From: Paraburkholderia nodosa DSM 21604
Lineage (GTDB): Bacteria; Pseudomonadota; Gammaproteobacteria; Burkholderiales; Burkholderiaceae
NCBI RefSeq assembly: GCF_000519185.1
Contig: NZ_JAFA01000035.1
Span: 1-64,000 of the forward strand
Reading direction: 5' to 3'
DNA length: 64,000 nucleotides
Within the stretch, counting starts at the first letter, position 1; every line of letters begins with the position of its first letter. This document shows, piece by piece, positions 34,846 to 41,952 of this stretch. Below the pieces are notes generated by a model that was given only the letters and a program-made list of their open reading frames with translations, had not been told where the DNA came from and did not search any database. The position numbers were made by a program, and so were the translations under genes.

Positions 34846-34946
34846 AGGTGGCGGGCTGGTTTGGTTTACGCCGCGGTGTTCTCGTCGGAGAGGATATATT
34901 CCGACATAATTCGGGGTCCGGAGTAACGGACACTGCGTGCAGTCAT

Positions 34947-35882
34947 TCAACCCGCGGCGTTGCCGCGCGGCGCCACCTGACCCACGGTTTCGTCCGTCTG
35001 GCCTTTGGCAATCTGTTTGCCGATTGCCAGCAGCTGATCGTCGTCGAGCGACGCAATCAACGCGTAGCTGAGCCTGGCGCGCCGCCACGTCAAAACGTTC
35101 ATGCTTTCGACATGCTCATGCGTCATGCTCGCGTCCGGTTTTTCGTCCTTCATGACGCACAGGGCCACGGGCAAACCCGTTTTGGGCAGATACACGATCT
35201 GCACGAGCGGCCTGTTGTGAAAGCGCAGCCGTTGAATGCGCGTGAAGGTGAGCCCCGCCGGGCGCAGGTCGGGCACGCGTATCGGCACGCCGTCGTCGCT
35301 GTGAATCTGCGCGATCACCTGCGAGGCCACTTCCGGTGTGAGCGCGTCGAATGCTACGGTGTCGCGCGTGTAAAGCTGTTGATAGTTCACCGCCGCCGCG
35401 ACCCACGGCGAGACGCTCGCGGCGGCGGCGTGCAACGCGCTGGCGCTTGCGCCGCGGTCGTTACGCGCCCAGTCCGTCGCGAAGCGCAGCACCAGCGCGC
35501 AGCTTAGCGCGCCCGCGGCGAAAGTCATGGCGAGACCCGGCAGCGATAGACTGAGCGGAAAGCGAAAGCGAAAGCGCAAGCGCGAGAAAAGCCGCGAAAA
35601 CCTCGCAGGCTCAGCGGTGCTGCGTCGAGCGCTGCCCGAAGCTTCCGGCACGTCGGCATACGCGCGGCAGAGCTGCGCGATCGTGAGCGTGAGCCGCTCG
35701 GGAACGGGTGGTAGCTTCTGGTGCGCAAATGCGTGCTGATACCGCAGCGCCGAGGCCGCGATTAGCGCAACGCGCTCCGCGATCTCGGGCGACGCGCTGA
35801 TCGTCTTCTCCACGTCCTCGCGCTCATGCGGCGCGAGTTCGCCGTCGACATAAGCCATGAGCAGGATGTCATCCATAGTCAT
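34947..35882 (-). CDS. membrane anti-sigma factor (second copy)
   Basis: A 311-residue paralogue of the anti-sigma factor at 27379-28302. The same order is kept: cytoplasmic helical domain (LLMAYVDGELAPHEREDVEK), membrane segment (about 116-135) and a periplasmic domain with SPWVAAAVNYQQLYTRDTVAF, IRVPDLRPAGLTF and VQIVYLPKTGLPVALCVMKDE. The periplasmic Cys (C242) matches C237 of the first copy. The start overlaps the truncated sigma gene by four bases. Since its own sigma partner is broken, it may now inhibit the sigma factor encoded at 28299-28844. Confidence 0.85.
   Translation of the reverse strand: MTMDDILLMAYVDGELAPHEREDVEKTISASPEIAERVALIAASALRYQHAFAHQKLPPVPERLTLTIAQLCRAYADVPEASGSARRSTAEPARFSRLFSRLRFRFRFPLSLSLPGLAMTFAAGALSCALVLRFATDWARNDRGASASALHAAAASVSPWVAAAVNYQQLYTRDTVAFDALTPEVASQVIAQIHSDDGVPIRVPDLRPAGLTFTRIQRLRFHNRPLVQIVYLPKTGLPVALCVMKDEKPDASMTHEHVESMNVLTWRRARLSYALIASLDDDQLLAIGKQIAKGQTDETVGQVAPRGNAAG
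35554..35588. repeat. AAAGCG-type hexamer repeat in the second anti-sigma gene
   Basis: Five near-copies of a six-base unit encode alternating Arg and Phe (RLRFRFRF) just before the membrane segment on the minus strand. The first anti-sigma gene has no such run. Confidence 0.6.
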
Positions 35883-36316
35883 GCCCCACTTTGCTCGCTG
35901 TTCGCCGCGTCTTTCGCACGTTTTTCTTTATTCCGTTCGTTGAACAGGGCGCCGATTGCCTGGCGTGCCCGCGAAAGCCGGCTCATGATCGTGCCGATCG
36001 GCACGTCCAGCACCTCGGCGGCTTCGCTATAGCTTAACCCTTCCACCGCGACGAGCAGCATGACAATGCGCTGTGCCTCGGGTAATTGCTGAACGGCGCG
36101 GATGACTTGCCCGTTCATGAACTGTTCTTCCGGTGTCCTTGCAGTGGGATCGGGAACGATTTCCAGGAAACCGTCGTCCCATTCCAGGCCCGAACGGCTG
36201 CGCACGTTGCGGGCCCGCAGTTCGTTGAGCGGCGTGGACTGAACAATGGAGAACATCCAGCTCAGTGGCGCCGTTGCGGGTTCGAGTTGATGCGCACGTT
36301 CGAGCGAGCGCACACA
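35879..36316 (-). pseudogene. 5'-truncated ECF sigma factor (second copy)
   Basis: Similarity to the intact sigma factor (28299-28844) starts abruptly at CVRSLERAHQLEPATAPLSWM, equal to residue 39 of the intact copy, and continues to the end through region 4 (LPEAQRIVMLLVAVEGLSY, VPIGTIMSRLSRAR). Sigma region 2.1-2.2, which binds core polymerase, is missing; an in-frame TGA stands at 36335-36337. A GTG at 36313 could still start a 144-residue product. The ECF-type promoter (36398-36426) survives upstream, about 150 bases closer than in the intact copy, which suggests an internal deletion. Confidence 0.82.
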
Positions 36317-36397
36317 CGGCCAATTCGGCGACAGTCATCGTCTCGGTAGATTTCATTTTTCGACGATAGGGTAAAGCGGCGAAACCGTCGCCTTGAG

Positions 36398-36426
36398 CAG
36401 AACACCCGGCGGGCGAACAAAATTCC
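36398..36426 (-). promoter_or_regulatory. ECF-type promoter of the truncated sigma/anti-sigma operon
   Basis: GGAAT (36426-36422), 17 bases, TGTTCTG (36404-36398), with the block GCCGGGTGTT identical to the promoter at 28956-28984. Confidence 0.62.
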
Positions 36427-36631
36427 GTACGCACCAAATATTGCCAGTGATTGCCAGTGTCTTTATCTTCAAGACGAGCCGGGCGCAAGGCAGGCAGGAA
36501 GCAAAGCGAATTGAAACCAGAGAAGGTATCTGTCATATGTCTGGCCAATGACTATTGAAAATCTTTGTATCAATGCCGGACGCCAGACAAATTGCGACAC
36601 TAATCGTCGGGCTGAATTTCGAATGCACTGT

Positions 36632-36660
36632 GGAATGCGCGGCGCTCTACAGGTGTTCTG
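36632..36660 (+). promoter_or_regulatory. ECF-type promoter before the decayed condensation-domain gene
   Basis: GGAAT (36632-36636), 17 bases, TGTTCTG (36654-36660), 57 bases before the ATG at 36718. Boxes and spacing match the other copies although the downstream gene is broken. Confidence 0.5.
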
Positions 36661-36717
36661 GGTGAGAAAGCGATTGCGTTCAACGTTTCCCTCTCTTCTG
36701 AAGAACACGGAATTCAG

Positions 36718-37190
36718 ATGCGAAATCAGCAAACGGATAGCGAAAACAACCTGAAGCAGGCGACCGCTCTGGTGCGGGCACTCGGCGGTATGGAGCGTCT
36801 GTTCTGGCTGCTCGACCGCAATCGCGCGATTCATTTCGCACTGGTCGCGTAAATCGACTGCGTGTTCGAGCCCAGCGCCTGGCAAGCGGCTTGCTTGCGC
36901 TCCAGCAGCGGCATCCCTTGCTCGCCACGCGTATCGTCGCCGATGGTGAGGCGGCTCCTGTCTTTTATCGTGATCCCGACGCACGGATTGCGCTGCGCGT
37001 GGTCGAAAATGCGCGGGCAGCGTGGTAAGCCGAGGCCGCGGGGGAACTGAACACGCCGTTCGACTGGTCGACTGCACCGCTTGTGCGCGCAACCTTGTTG
37101 CAGGGCGAAAGTGGCTCGGCCATCATTCTCGCCGCCCATCATTCGGTGCTGGACGGCATGGACGGTGATGCGCACGCGGCGCTGTGGGCG
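36718..37190 (+). pseudogene. broken condensation-domain (alcohol acyltransferase-like) gene
   Basis: From ATG 36718 the frame reads MRNQQTDSENNLKQATALV and ALGGMERLFWLLDRNRAIHF, then hits TAA at 36850. Similarity resumes in another frame (ASGLLALQQRHPLLATRIVADGEAAPVFYRDPD), is cut again by TAA at 37026, and continues with TPFDWSTAPLVRATLLQG and AAHHSVLDGMDG. HHxxxDG is the catalytic motif of NRPS condensation domains and related acyltransferases. One frameshift, two stops and loss of the C-terminal half make it a clear pseudogene. It runs directly into a histidine kinase fragment. Confidence 0.82.
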
Positions 37191-37405
37191 TCGGTCACCG
37201 ACACGGGCCCAGGTATTGCCGCGAAGGTCGTGCACCATCTGTTCGACTCGCTCGCAACCACTTAAGAAGCGGGCATGGGGATGGGGCTGTCGATCTGCAA
37301 GTCGATTGTCGAGGCGCACGGCGGACAGATCGAAGCGGCTTCGCTGGAGGGGAAGGGGCGTGCTTGCGGTTTTCGCTGCCGCAAGGCAGGGGTAGGCGCG
37401 ATTAG
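37191..37405 (+). pseudogene. broken histidine kinase ATPase-domain fragment
   Basis: SVTDTGPGIAAKVVHHLFDS (G1 box) and GMGMGLSICKSIVEAHGG (G2 box) belong to the end of a FixL/PAS-type sensor kinase. A TAA at 37263 replaces the Lys of the usual TTKE motif, and a frameshift near 37360 separates the final FSLPQGRGRRD. The fragment is fused in frame to the condensation-domain remnant without any linker. Confidence 0.8.
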
Positions 37406-37444
37406 ACGCTGTGCTGATCGCAGGCGGATGGTCTGCCTGGATGC

Positions 37445-37520
37445 TGGAGCGGGAGACGAGTCTCGAACTCGCGACCTCAACCTTGGCAAGGTTGCGCTCT
37501 ACCAACTGAGCTACTCCCGC
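37445..37520 (-). tRNA. tRNA-Gly(GCC)
   Basis: The minus strand folds into a full 76-base cloverleaf that begins GCGGGAGTAGCTCAGTTGG and ends CTCCCGC-TCCA. The acceptor stem, D-loop, the anticodon loop CTTGCCAAG (anticodon GCC) and TTCGAGA T-loop are all in place, and CCA is encoded. It lies five bases behind tRNA-Asn and is probably cotranscribed. The decayed region begins directly on its 3' side. Confidence 0.96.
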
Positions 37521-37525
37521 ATGTC

Positions 37526-37601
37526 TGGCTCCCCGACCTGGGCTCGAACCAGGGACCTACGGATTAACAGTCCGGCGCTCTACCGACTGAGCTATCGGGG
37601 A
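37526..37601 (-). tRNA. tRNA-Asn(GTT)
   Basis: A 76-base cloverleaf on the minus strand that begins TCCCCGATAGCTCAGTCGG and ends GGGGA-GCCA, with the anticodon loop CTGTTAATC (anticodon GTT), T-loop TTCGAGC and encoded CCA. It is the first gene of the two-tRNA unit. Confidence 0.96.
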
Positions 37602-37615
37602 ATCAAGGAGGCCGG

Positions 37616-37644
37616 ATTGTACAGGAGATTTTTTGGTCTTGCAG
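37616..37644 (-). promoter_or_regulatory. sigma70 promoter of the tRNA pair
   Basis: On the minus strand CTGCAA (37644-37639), 17 bases, TACAAT (37621-37616), about 14 bases before the mature tRNA-Asn 5' end. The -10 box is strong and the -35 box weak. Confidence 0.5.
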
Positions 37645-37845
37645 CTTTTTCCTGATGAATCTCGATGAGGCGTATTGGGGATGATTTAGTTGAGAATTTA
37701 ACGGTTTACGGTGTATTACATACGGTTAATTGGCTTCCTGTCATTACGTGGCTCCAGCGCGCAAGGCAAGTCTGGATCTACCCATGGGGCCACGCCTTGT
37801 CTATCGTAGGCGGCATCTCAACCCGAACGTAAAGGAAGCAAAACG

Positions 37846-38538
37846 ATGTCCCTCGCCGATGCCGTCAACGAACCCGCCGCCGACACCAGCGCGGCACCTT
37901 CGCAACGCACGCGCGTGCGCCGGGTCGCGCAGCGCGCGCACTACGACGCACAGACGCTGCACGCGATTCTTGACGAAGCCTATGTCTGCCACGTCGCCTT
38001 CGCCGACGAGCACGGCGTGCATTGCATTCCCACCGCATGCTGGCGCGAGGGCGATCATCTCTACATTCACGGTTCGAACGGCAGCCGCATGCTGCGCCTC
38101 GCGGCCGATGGCGCCCAGGTTTGCGTGACCGTTACACATCTTGATGGCCTCGTGCTCGCGCGCTCGGCGTTCAATCATTCGATGAACTATCGTTCCGCCG
38201 TGATCTACGGCGTGTTCGAGGTGGTGACAGAGGAGCACAAGGCGGCCGTGCTCGATGCCTTCATGGAGCACATCGCGCCGGGCCGCAGGCATGAAGTGCG
38301 TGCGGGCAATCGCAAGGAGCTGGCGGCGACCACGGTCATGCGCATTGCGCTCGCGGAATCGGTGACGAAGATCCGCACGGGCGGCCCGAAGGACGACGAG
38401 GAGGACATGGATCGGCCCGTCTGGGCAGGCGTGTTGCCTTTGACGCTCGCACCGTTGCCGCCCGTGGTCGACACTGTCGCGCCGGAGCGCGAGGCCCCGG
38501 CTTACGTGAAGGCCTGGTCAAACCGGCACGACGGCTGA
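37846..38538 (+). CDS. pyridoxamine 5'-phosphate oxidase-related (split-barrel) flavoprotein
   Basis: A 230-residue protein of the Pyridox_ox_2 type with a split-barrel fold that usually binds FMN, F420 or haem: ILDEAYVCHVAFADEHGVHCIPTACWREGDHLYIHGSNGSRM (position about 41-82), then VCVTVTHLDGLVLARS and MNYRSAVIYGVFEVV. These small oxidoreductases are mostly uncharacterised. AAAGGAAG at 37831 provides a good ribosome site. It converges on the GNAT gene, 16 bases stop to stop. No signal peptide; cytoplasmic. Confidence 0.88.
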   Translation: MSLADAVNEPAADTSAAPSQRTRVRRVAQRAHYDAQTLHAILDEAYVCHVAFADEHGVHCIPTACWREGDHLYIHGSNGSRMLRLAADGAQVCVTVTHLDGLVLARSAFNHSMNYRSAVIYGVFEVVTEEHKAAVLDAFMEHIAPGRRHEVRAGNRKELAATTVMRIALAESVTKIRTGGPKDDEEDMDRPVWAGVLPLTLAPLPPVVDTVAPEREAPAYVKAWSNRHDG

Positions 38539-38554
38539 CCACGGATTGCCGCGT

Positions 38555-39766
38555 TCACCGCGCCGACGTGAGGGCACGCAGCTTCGCGCGCAGCGGGTCG
38601 ATGGCGAACTCGCGCGCTCTGCGCAATACGCGCCGAAGCTGCTCCGCGGCAAGGGGAAACTCAACGAGCCTGCCGCGCCAGGTGAGTATGACGAAATGCG
38701 ACTCGTACCAGCTTTTATGATTTGACCAACGCTCCTTGTAGCTCGAGAAGTATGGGCGGAAGTCGAAATCACGGCCGTTCGCGAGCGCCCATCGCGCCAT
38801 GCTGTCGACCAGCAGGTTGCCGACGGAGCGAGCGGCATAGGCCTCGTCATACGTCGTGATGAAATACTCCAGTCTGCGCGGCCCGGTCAGGTTCACGGAT
38901 GCCGCAATGGGAGCGCCGTCCAGTTTGACGAACGAGACCAGTGGAGTCGTAACGAGATCGGTCCGCCCGGCGAGTTCGATGAAGAAGTCGCGTACTTCGT
39001 CATTCATCAGATAAGGCGCGTCGAGGCCACGAGAGAGCACCCAGTGGCGCTTCGTCGCAAAGAGCCACGTGAGCACCGCTCGGGCGTCGTCGACGTCCTT
39101 GCACCAGCCGTATTCAACCGCGCCGTCCTCCGAAAGCCGCCTTGCGAGGCGTCGCAATGGGCGCCGCAGCGAGTCGGGCCTCGTGGCGATGAAGGCGTCG
39201 AAGGTGGGGAACCGGGACAGCTCCATGGCGTACCCGGACAGCAGGCGCCAGCGCTCCGGAAGCGCGCGCAAGACCCACGACAGGGGCGCACGCGAGAGCG
39301 CCTCGTGAAGCGGGCCACTGCATTCGACAAACCGGATCTCCAGCACGTCGGCGTCGACGCTGCGCAATGCATCGACGGCGGCATCATAGAAGCGCCTGTC
39401 GCCTCGATCGGATACGAGCGGGCCGCCATATTCCTCGTTGCTTCCGCAGCCGAGCGCGCGCGCGACCCGGCATGCGCCTTCGCGCGCAATGCACAGCGGC
39501 CAGAGCGCGACGAGCGCGGCGCCGTCGTAGACAAGCGCGACACTGACTACCGCGCCACGGGCGAATGCCTTGGCCGCCGCAAGTTCGCAGTAGGTGAATT
39601 CGAGCGTGGCTGGGCACGCAGTGCAGACGGCTTCCCAGGAAGGGCGCAGTTTCAGGAAGTCCGCGTGGGTGCTGCATACGCGGATCTCATGGCGAATACT
39701 ACCCGTGTTCGCGCGGGTGGCGACGTCGGGAAGGAAAGCAGTCTCGGTCGGTGAGTTTCGCATCAT
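38555..39766 (-). CDS. GNAT-like acyltransferase (BioF2/CelD type)
   Basis: A 403-residue protein with the two-lobed GNAT arrangement of the BioF2-like/CelD family, often found with exopolysaccharide or cell-surface genes. The C-terminal lobe contains LDGAPIAASVNLTGPRRLEYFITTYDEAY and SVGNLLVDSMARWALANG, the acetyl-CoA-side strand and helix, then DFDFRPYFSSYKERW, which is characteristic of the family. No exopolysaccharide genes are close by, so the substrate is unknown. Two adjacent ATG codons stand at the start. Confidence 0.82.
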   Translation of the reverse strand: MMRNSPTETAFLPDVATRANTGSIRHEIRVCSTHADFLKLRPSWEAVCTACPATLEFTYCELAAAKAFARGAVVSVALVYDGAALVALWPLCIAREGACRVARALGCGSNEEYGGPLVSDRGDRRFYDAAVDALRSVDADVLEIRFVECSGPLHEALSRAPLSWVLRALPERWRLLSGYAMELSRFPTFDAFIATRPDSLRRPLRRLARRLSEDGAVEYGWCKDVDDARAVLTWLFATKRHWVLSRGLDAPYLMNDEVRDFFIELAGRTDLVTTPLVSFVKLDGAPIAASVNLTGPRRLEYFITTYDEAYAARSVGNLLVDSMARWALANGRDFDFRPYFSSYKERWSNHKSWYESHFVILTWRGRLVEFPLAAEQLRRVLRRAREFAIDPLRAKLRALTSAR

Positions 39767-40102
39767 GTTGTCCCGGTAGTCCGATTCGGCGGAGCGTCAA
39801 TCTCACATTTTCCTTATCGATATGGACTCCGAATAAGATACGTATGAACATCGGAGGCGTATCCCTATGATCCATCGAAATAACTCGCGCAGCGCGCGAA
39901 AGTATTCCGATTGCTTGAAATTGGCGGCGGACGACTAATGCGTGGTGCAAGCGTGGTAGGAGGAATGCGGACTTGCGGTAAAACGCACCGCACCATCGTA
40001 TGGATGCGTTTTGCCTTCGGCATGAGTTGCCGCTCGATTAGTCGGTTGAATGATCAACTATGTGGAGATTCGACCGACGACGAATACGGCTATTGCCGAG
40101 CC
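39767..40102. other. intergenic region with nothing recognised
   Basis: Upstream side of the GNAT gene and downstream side of the orphan membrane gene. Short AT-richer stretches near 39800-39860 could hold the GNAT promoter, but no matched -35/-10 pair stands out. Confidence 0.5.
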
Positions 40103-40119
40103 CGCAAACCTGGTTTGCG
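40103..40119 (-). terminator. hairpin after the orphan PQQ-dehydrogenase membrane gene
   Basis: Perfect seven-base arms CGCAAAC and GTTTGCG with a three-base loop, 22 bases after the stop codon at 40141. No T-run follows on the minus strand, so termination strength is uncertain. Confidence 0.4.
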
Positions 40120-40140
40120 AGTGGACGCGTGCGGTGCTGA

Positions 40141-40560
40141 TCAGGCGACGGCGGACCAGAGCATGCTGGCGATTGCGACGAAGTAGAACACTGCCGTGAT
40201 GATCGCCGCCACGCGTAGTGGCCGGCCGACTGCCGAACTGCTGGTGATAATGACCAGGCTTATCGCGATGCCGATCAGGGCGAGCACGAAGAGTCGCGGC
40301 AGCAGACTCCAGCCATCCAGCCCAACCTTGAAGATCGACCAGCCGAGGGCGGCGGCGAACATGCCGAAATACCACCACAGTCCCGCTGAGCGGTTCCATA
40401 GCATGAGGATGCCGGCGCCGATCAGTGCAACGCCGGCAACGAAGTAATAAGGCGCGTGGCCCATCCAGGGTATCCACCCGCCCAGCACTGCGAAAGCTGC
40501 GCCGACGAGGATGATCCATTCTGCGGTCTCGGCAGGAGACGTCCAGCGGCGGTAAGACAT
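40141..40560 (-). CDS. stand-alone membrane domain of PQQ-dependent dehydrogenase
   Basis: A 139-residue protein with four to five membrane helices that resembles the N-terminal membrane anchor of the membrane-bound glucose/quinate PQQ dehydrogenases: YYFVAGVALIGAGILMLW, RSAGLWWYFGMFAAALGWSIFKVGLDGWSLLPRL. In typical enzymes this part is fused to, or encoded next to, an eight-bladed PQQ propeller. No propeller gene is present nearby. I chose the ATG at 40560 (MSYRRWTSPAE), which follows AGGGGGA; the frame extends 15 codons further. It may be a quinone-binding partner for a dehydrogenase encoded elsewhere. Confidence 0.8.
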   Translation of the reverse strand: MSYRRWTSPAETAEWIILVGAAFAVLGGWIPWMGHAPYYFVAGVALIGAGILMLWNRSAGLWWYFGMFAAALGWSIFKVGLDGWSLLPRLFVLALIGIAISLVIITSSSAVGRPLRVAAIITAVFYFVAIASMLWSAVA

Positions 40561-40669
40561 AAAAGTCCCCCTAATGCAGACAAACCGGGCTTCGCAGCGA
40601 GCCATGCTGACGTCTGAAACTGACTCATCGACTCATCGATGAATAAGCTCAAAGCAAAGTCCCACGTTG

Positions 40670-40698
40670 ATCCTAAGCAGCCCATGTGCCCAGGTCAA
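40670..40698 (-). promoter_or_regulatory. sigma70 promoter for the orphan membrane gene
   Basis: TTGACC (40698-40693), 17 bases, TAGGAT (40675-40670) on the minus strand. It would give a leader of about 100 bases before the ATG at 40560. Confidence 0.45.
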
Positions 40699-40715
40699 GG
40701 GTGATAACCCCTTGA
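40695..40715. promoter_or_regulatory. inverted repeat TCAAGGG-N7-CCCTTGA touching the -35 box
   Basis: Perfect seven-base arms around a seven-base centre. One arm overlaps the -35 box of the leftward promoter, so a bound dimer would likely repress or position polymerase there. No regulator gene is adjacent. Confidence 0.4.
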
Positions 40716-41102
40716 AGTTGTAAGAACTTACGAACCTGTTCGCATTCAATTTCTCGCGCGAAAGAAATGCACGTCGATGGCATCGACGATAGTCGACATT
40801 ACCGGCTCGATGCGATTTTCCCGGCAAGAGTTGCAGCGCGAGGCTGCATGCAAAGAAGCATGCGTCAACATTACTTGCGGCTCGTGGGGAGCGGGAGTGG
40901 GTCACTGTAACGCTGTATCCCGGCGCTTATAACGCGGCGTAATCCACGGTTACAGCATGCCGTTGGTCCATATCGCCAGCAGCGCTTTCGATCTGAAAAA
41001 TTGTTGGTTCGTTCGCACCCGTCATGCAGATAGGCTGCGTACTTCGCCAGCGCGTAGTTCGGTGTCAGCGCAACGGCAACGAGAAGAGAAGGAAAACCGA
41101 TA

Positions 41103-41936
41103 ATGAAAAGCAGCATCTGGGGCGCAGTGCCAGGCGCACTGTTGACGGCACTTCTGGTCGTGGCATCGACGTCCGCGCATGCGGATCGTCTGGACGACAT
41201 TAAACGGGCGGGCGTGTTGCGCGTTGCTGCGTTCGACAGCAATCCGCCGTTCGGTTTCGTCGATCCGAACGACAATCAGATCGTTGGGCTCGACGTGGAC
41301 TATGCGCGCGCCGTCGCCAAAAGCCTGGGTGTGAAACTCGAAGTTCAGCCCACCAATCCCGCCAATCGCATCGCCTTTCTGAAGTCGGGCAAGGTCGATC
41401 TGGTATTCGCCAACTTTACGATGACCGACGATCGCAGGAAGGAAGTGGATTTCAGCACACCGTACTTCGCGTCCGGCACCCAGTTCATTGCGAAGAAGGG
41501 TGTGTTGAAGTCTTCGGAACAGCTCAATGGTCTGCGTATCGGCGCGGATAAAGGGACGACCAACGAACAGCAGGTGCGTGCGAAATTCCCGGGCGCAACC
41601 ATCGTCGCTTACGATGACACGCCTTTCGCTTTCGCTGCGCTGCGTACGGGCAACGTGCAGGCCATCACGCAGGACGGCCCGAAGCTCGTCGCGCTGCTTG
41701 CACGCGCGCCGGACAAGGCGGGCTACGAGATTTCCCCGTTCACGATCTCGAACGACTACGAAGGCGTTGGCGTGCCCAAAGGCGAGACGCGGCTGCTCGA
41801 TGCGGTGAACAGCACGCTGACGCACCTGGAAAGCGACGGCGAAGCCGCGCAGATTTACGACAAGTGGTTCGGCCCGAAGAGTGCGGCGCCGCTGCCCCGT
41901 CTGTTCAAGATCGGCGACCCGCAAAAGAACAGTTGA
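41103..41936 (+). CDS. amino-acid ABC transporter substrate-binding protein (family 3)
   Basis: A 277-residue periplasmic binding protein with a signal peptide (about 1-28, ending SAHA). The family 3 signature is clear: LDDIKRAGVLRVAAFDSNPPFGFVD, NQIVGLDVDYARAVAKSLGVKLE, then the central VDLVFANFTMTDDRRKEVDFSTPYFASG. It should bind a polar amino acid such as aspartate, glutamate or cystine. AGAAGGA lies just before the ATG. Two permease genes follow with short or overlapping junctions, so it is one transport operon. Confidence 0.93.
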   Translation: MKSSIWGAVPGALLTALLVVASTSAHADRLDDIKRAGVLRVAAFDSNPPFGFVDPNDNQIVGLDVDYARAVAKSLGVKLEVQPTNPANRIAFLKSGKVDLVFANFTMTDDRRKEVDFSTPYFASGTQFIAKKGVLKSSEQLNGLRIGADKGTTNEQQVRAKFPGATIVAYDDTPFAFAALRTGNVQAITQDGPKLVALLARAPDKAGYEISPFTISNDYEGVGVPKGETRLLDAVNSTLTHLESDGEAAQIYDKWFGPKSAAPLPRLFKIGDPQKNS

Positions 41937-41952
41937 GCGCGGCGCCCGATTC

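Larger units (their letters stand above)
36317..36717. other. spacer with two opposed ECF-type promoters
   Basis: No supported gene. It holds the leftward ECF-type promoter 36398-36426 of the truncated sigma operon and the rightward one 36632-36660 before the decayed condensation-domain gene. Confidence 0.6.
40561..41102. other. intergenic region with a leftward promoter and two inverted repeats
   Basis: It holds the promoter 40670-40698, the inverted repeat 40695-40715 and a smaller one, GTAAG-AA-CTTAC, at 40720-40731. The last 150 bases must contain the start of the amino-acid transporter transcript, but I see no clear promoter there. Confidence 0.55.

Noticed and set aside
34876-34902. 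TGTT-N17-ATTCC near the second anti-sigma gene
   Set aside because: The two boxes are in opposite orientation relative to each other, so it is not the ECF promoter arrangement.
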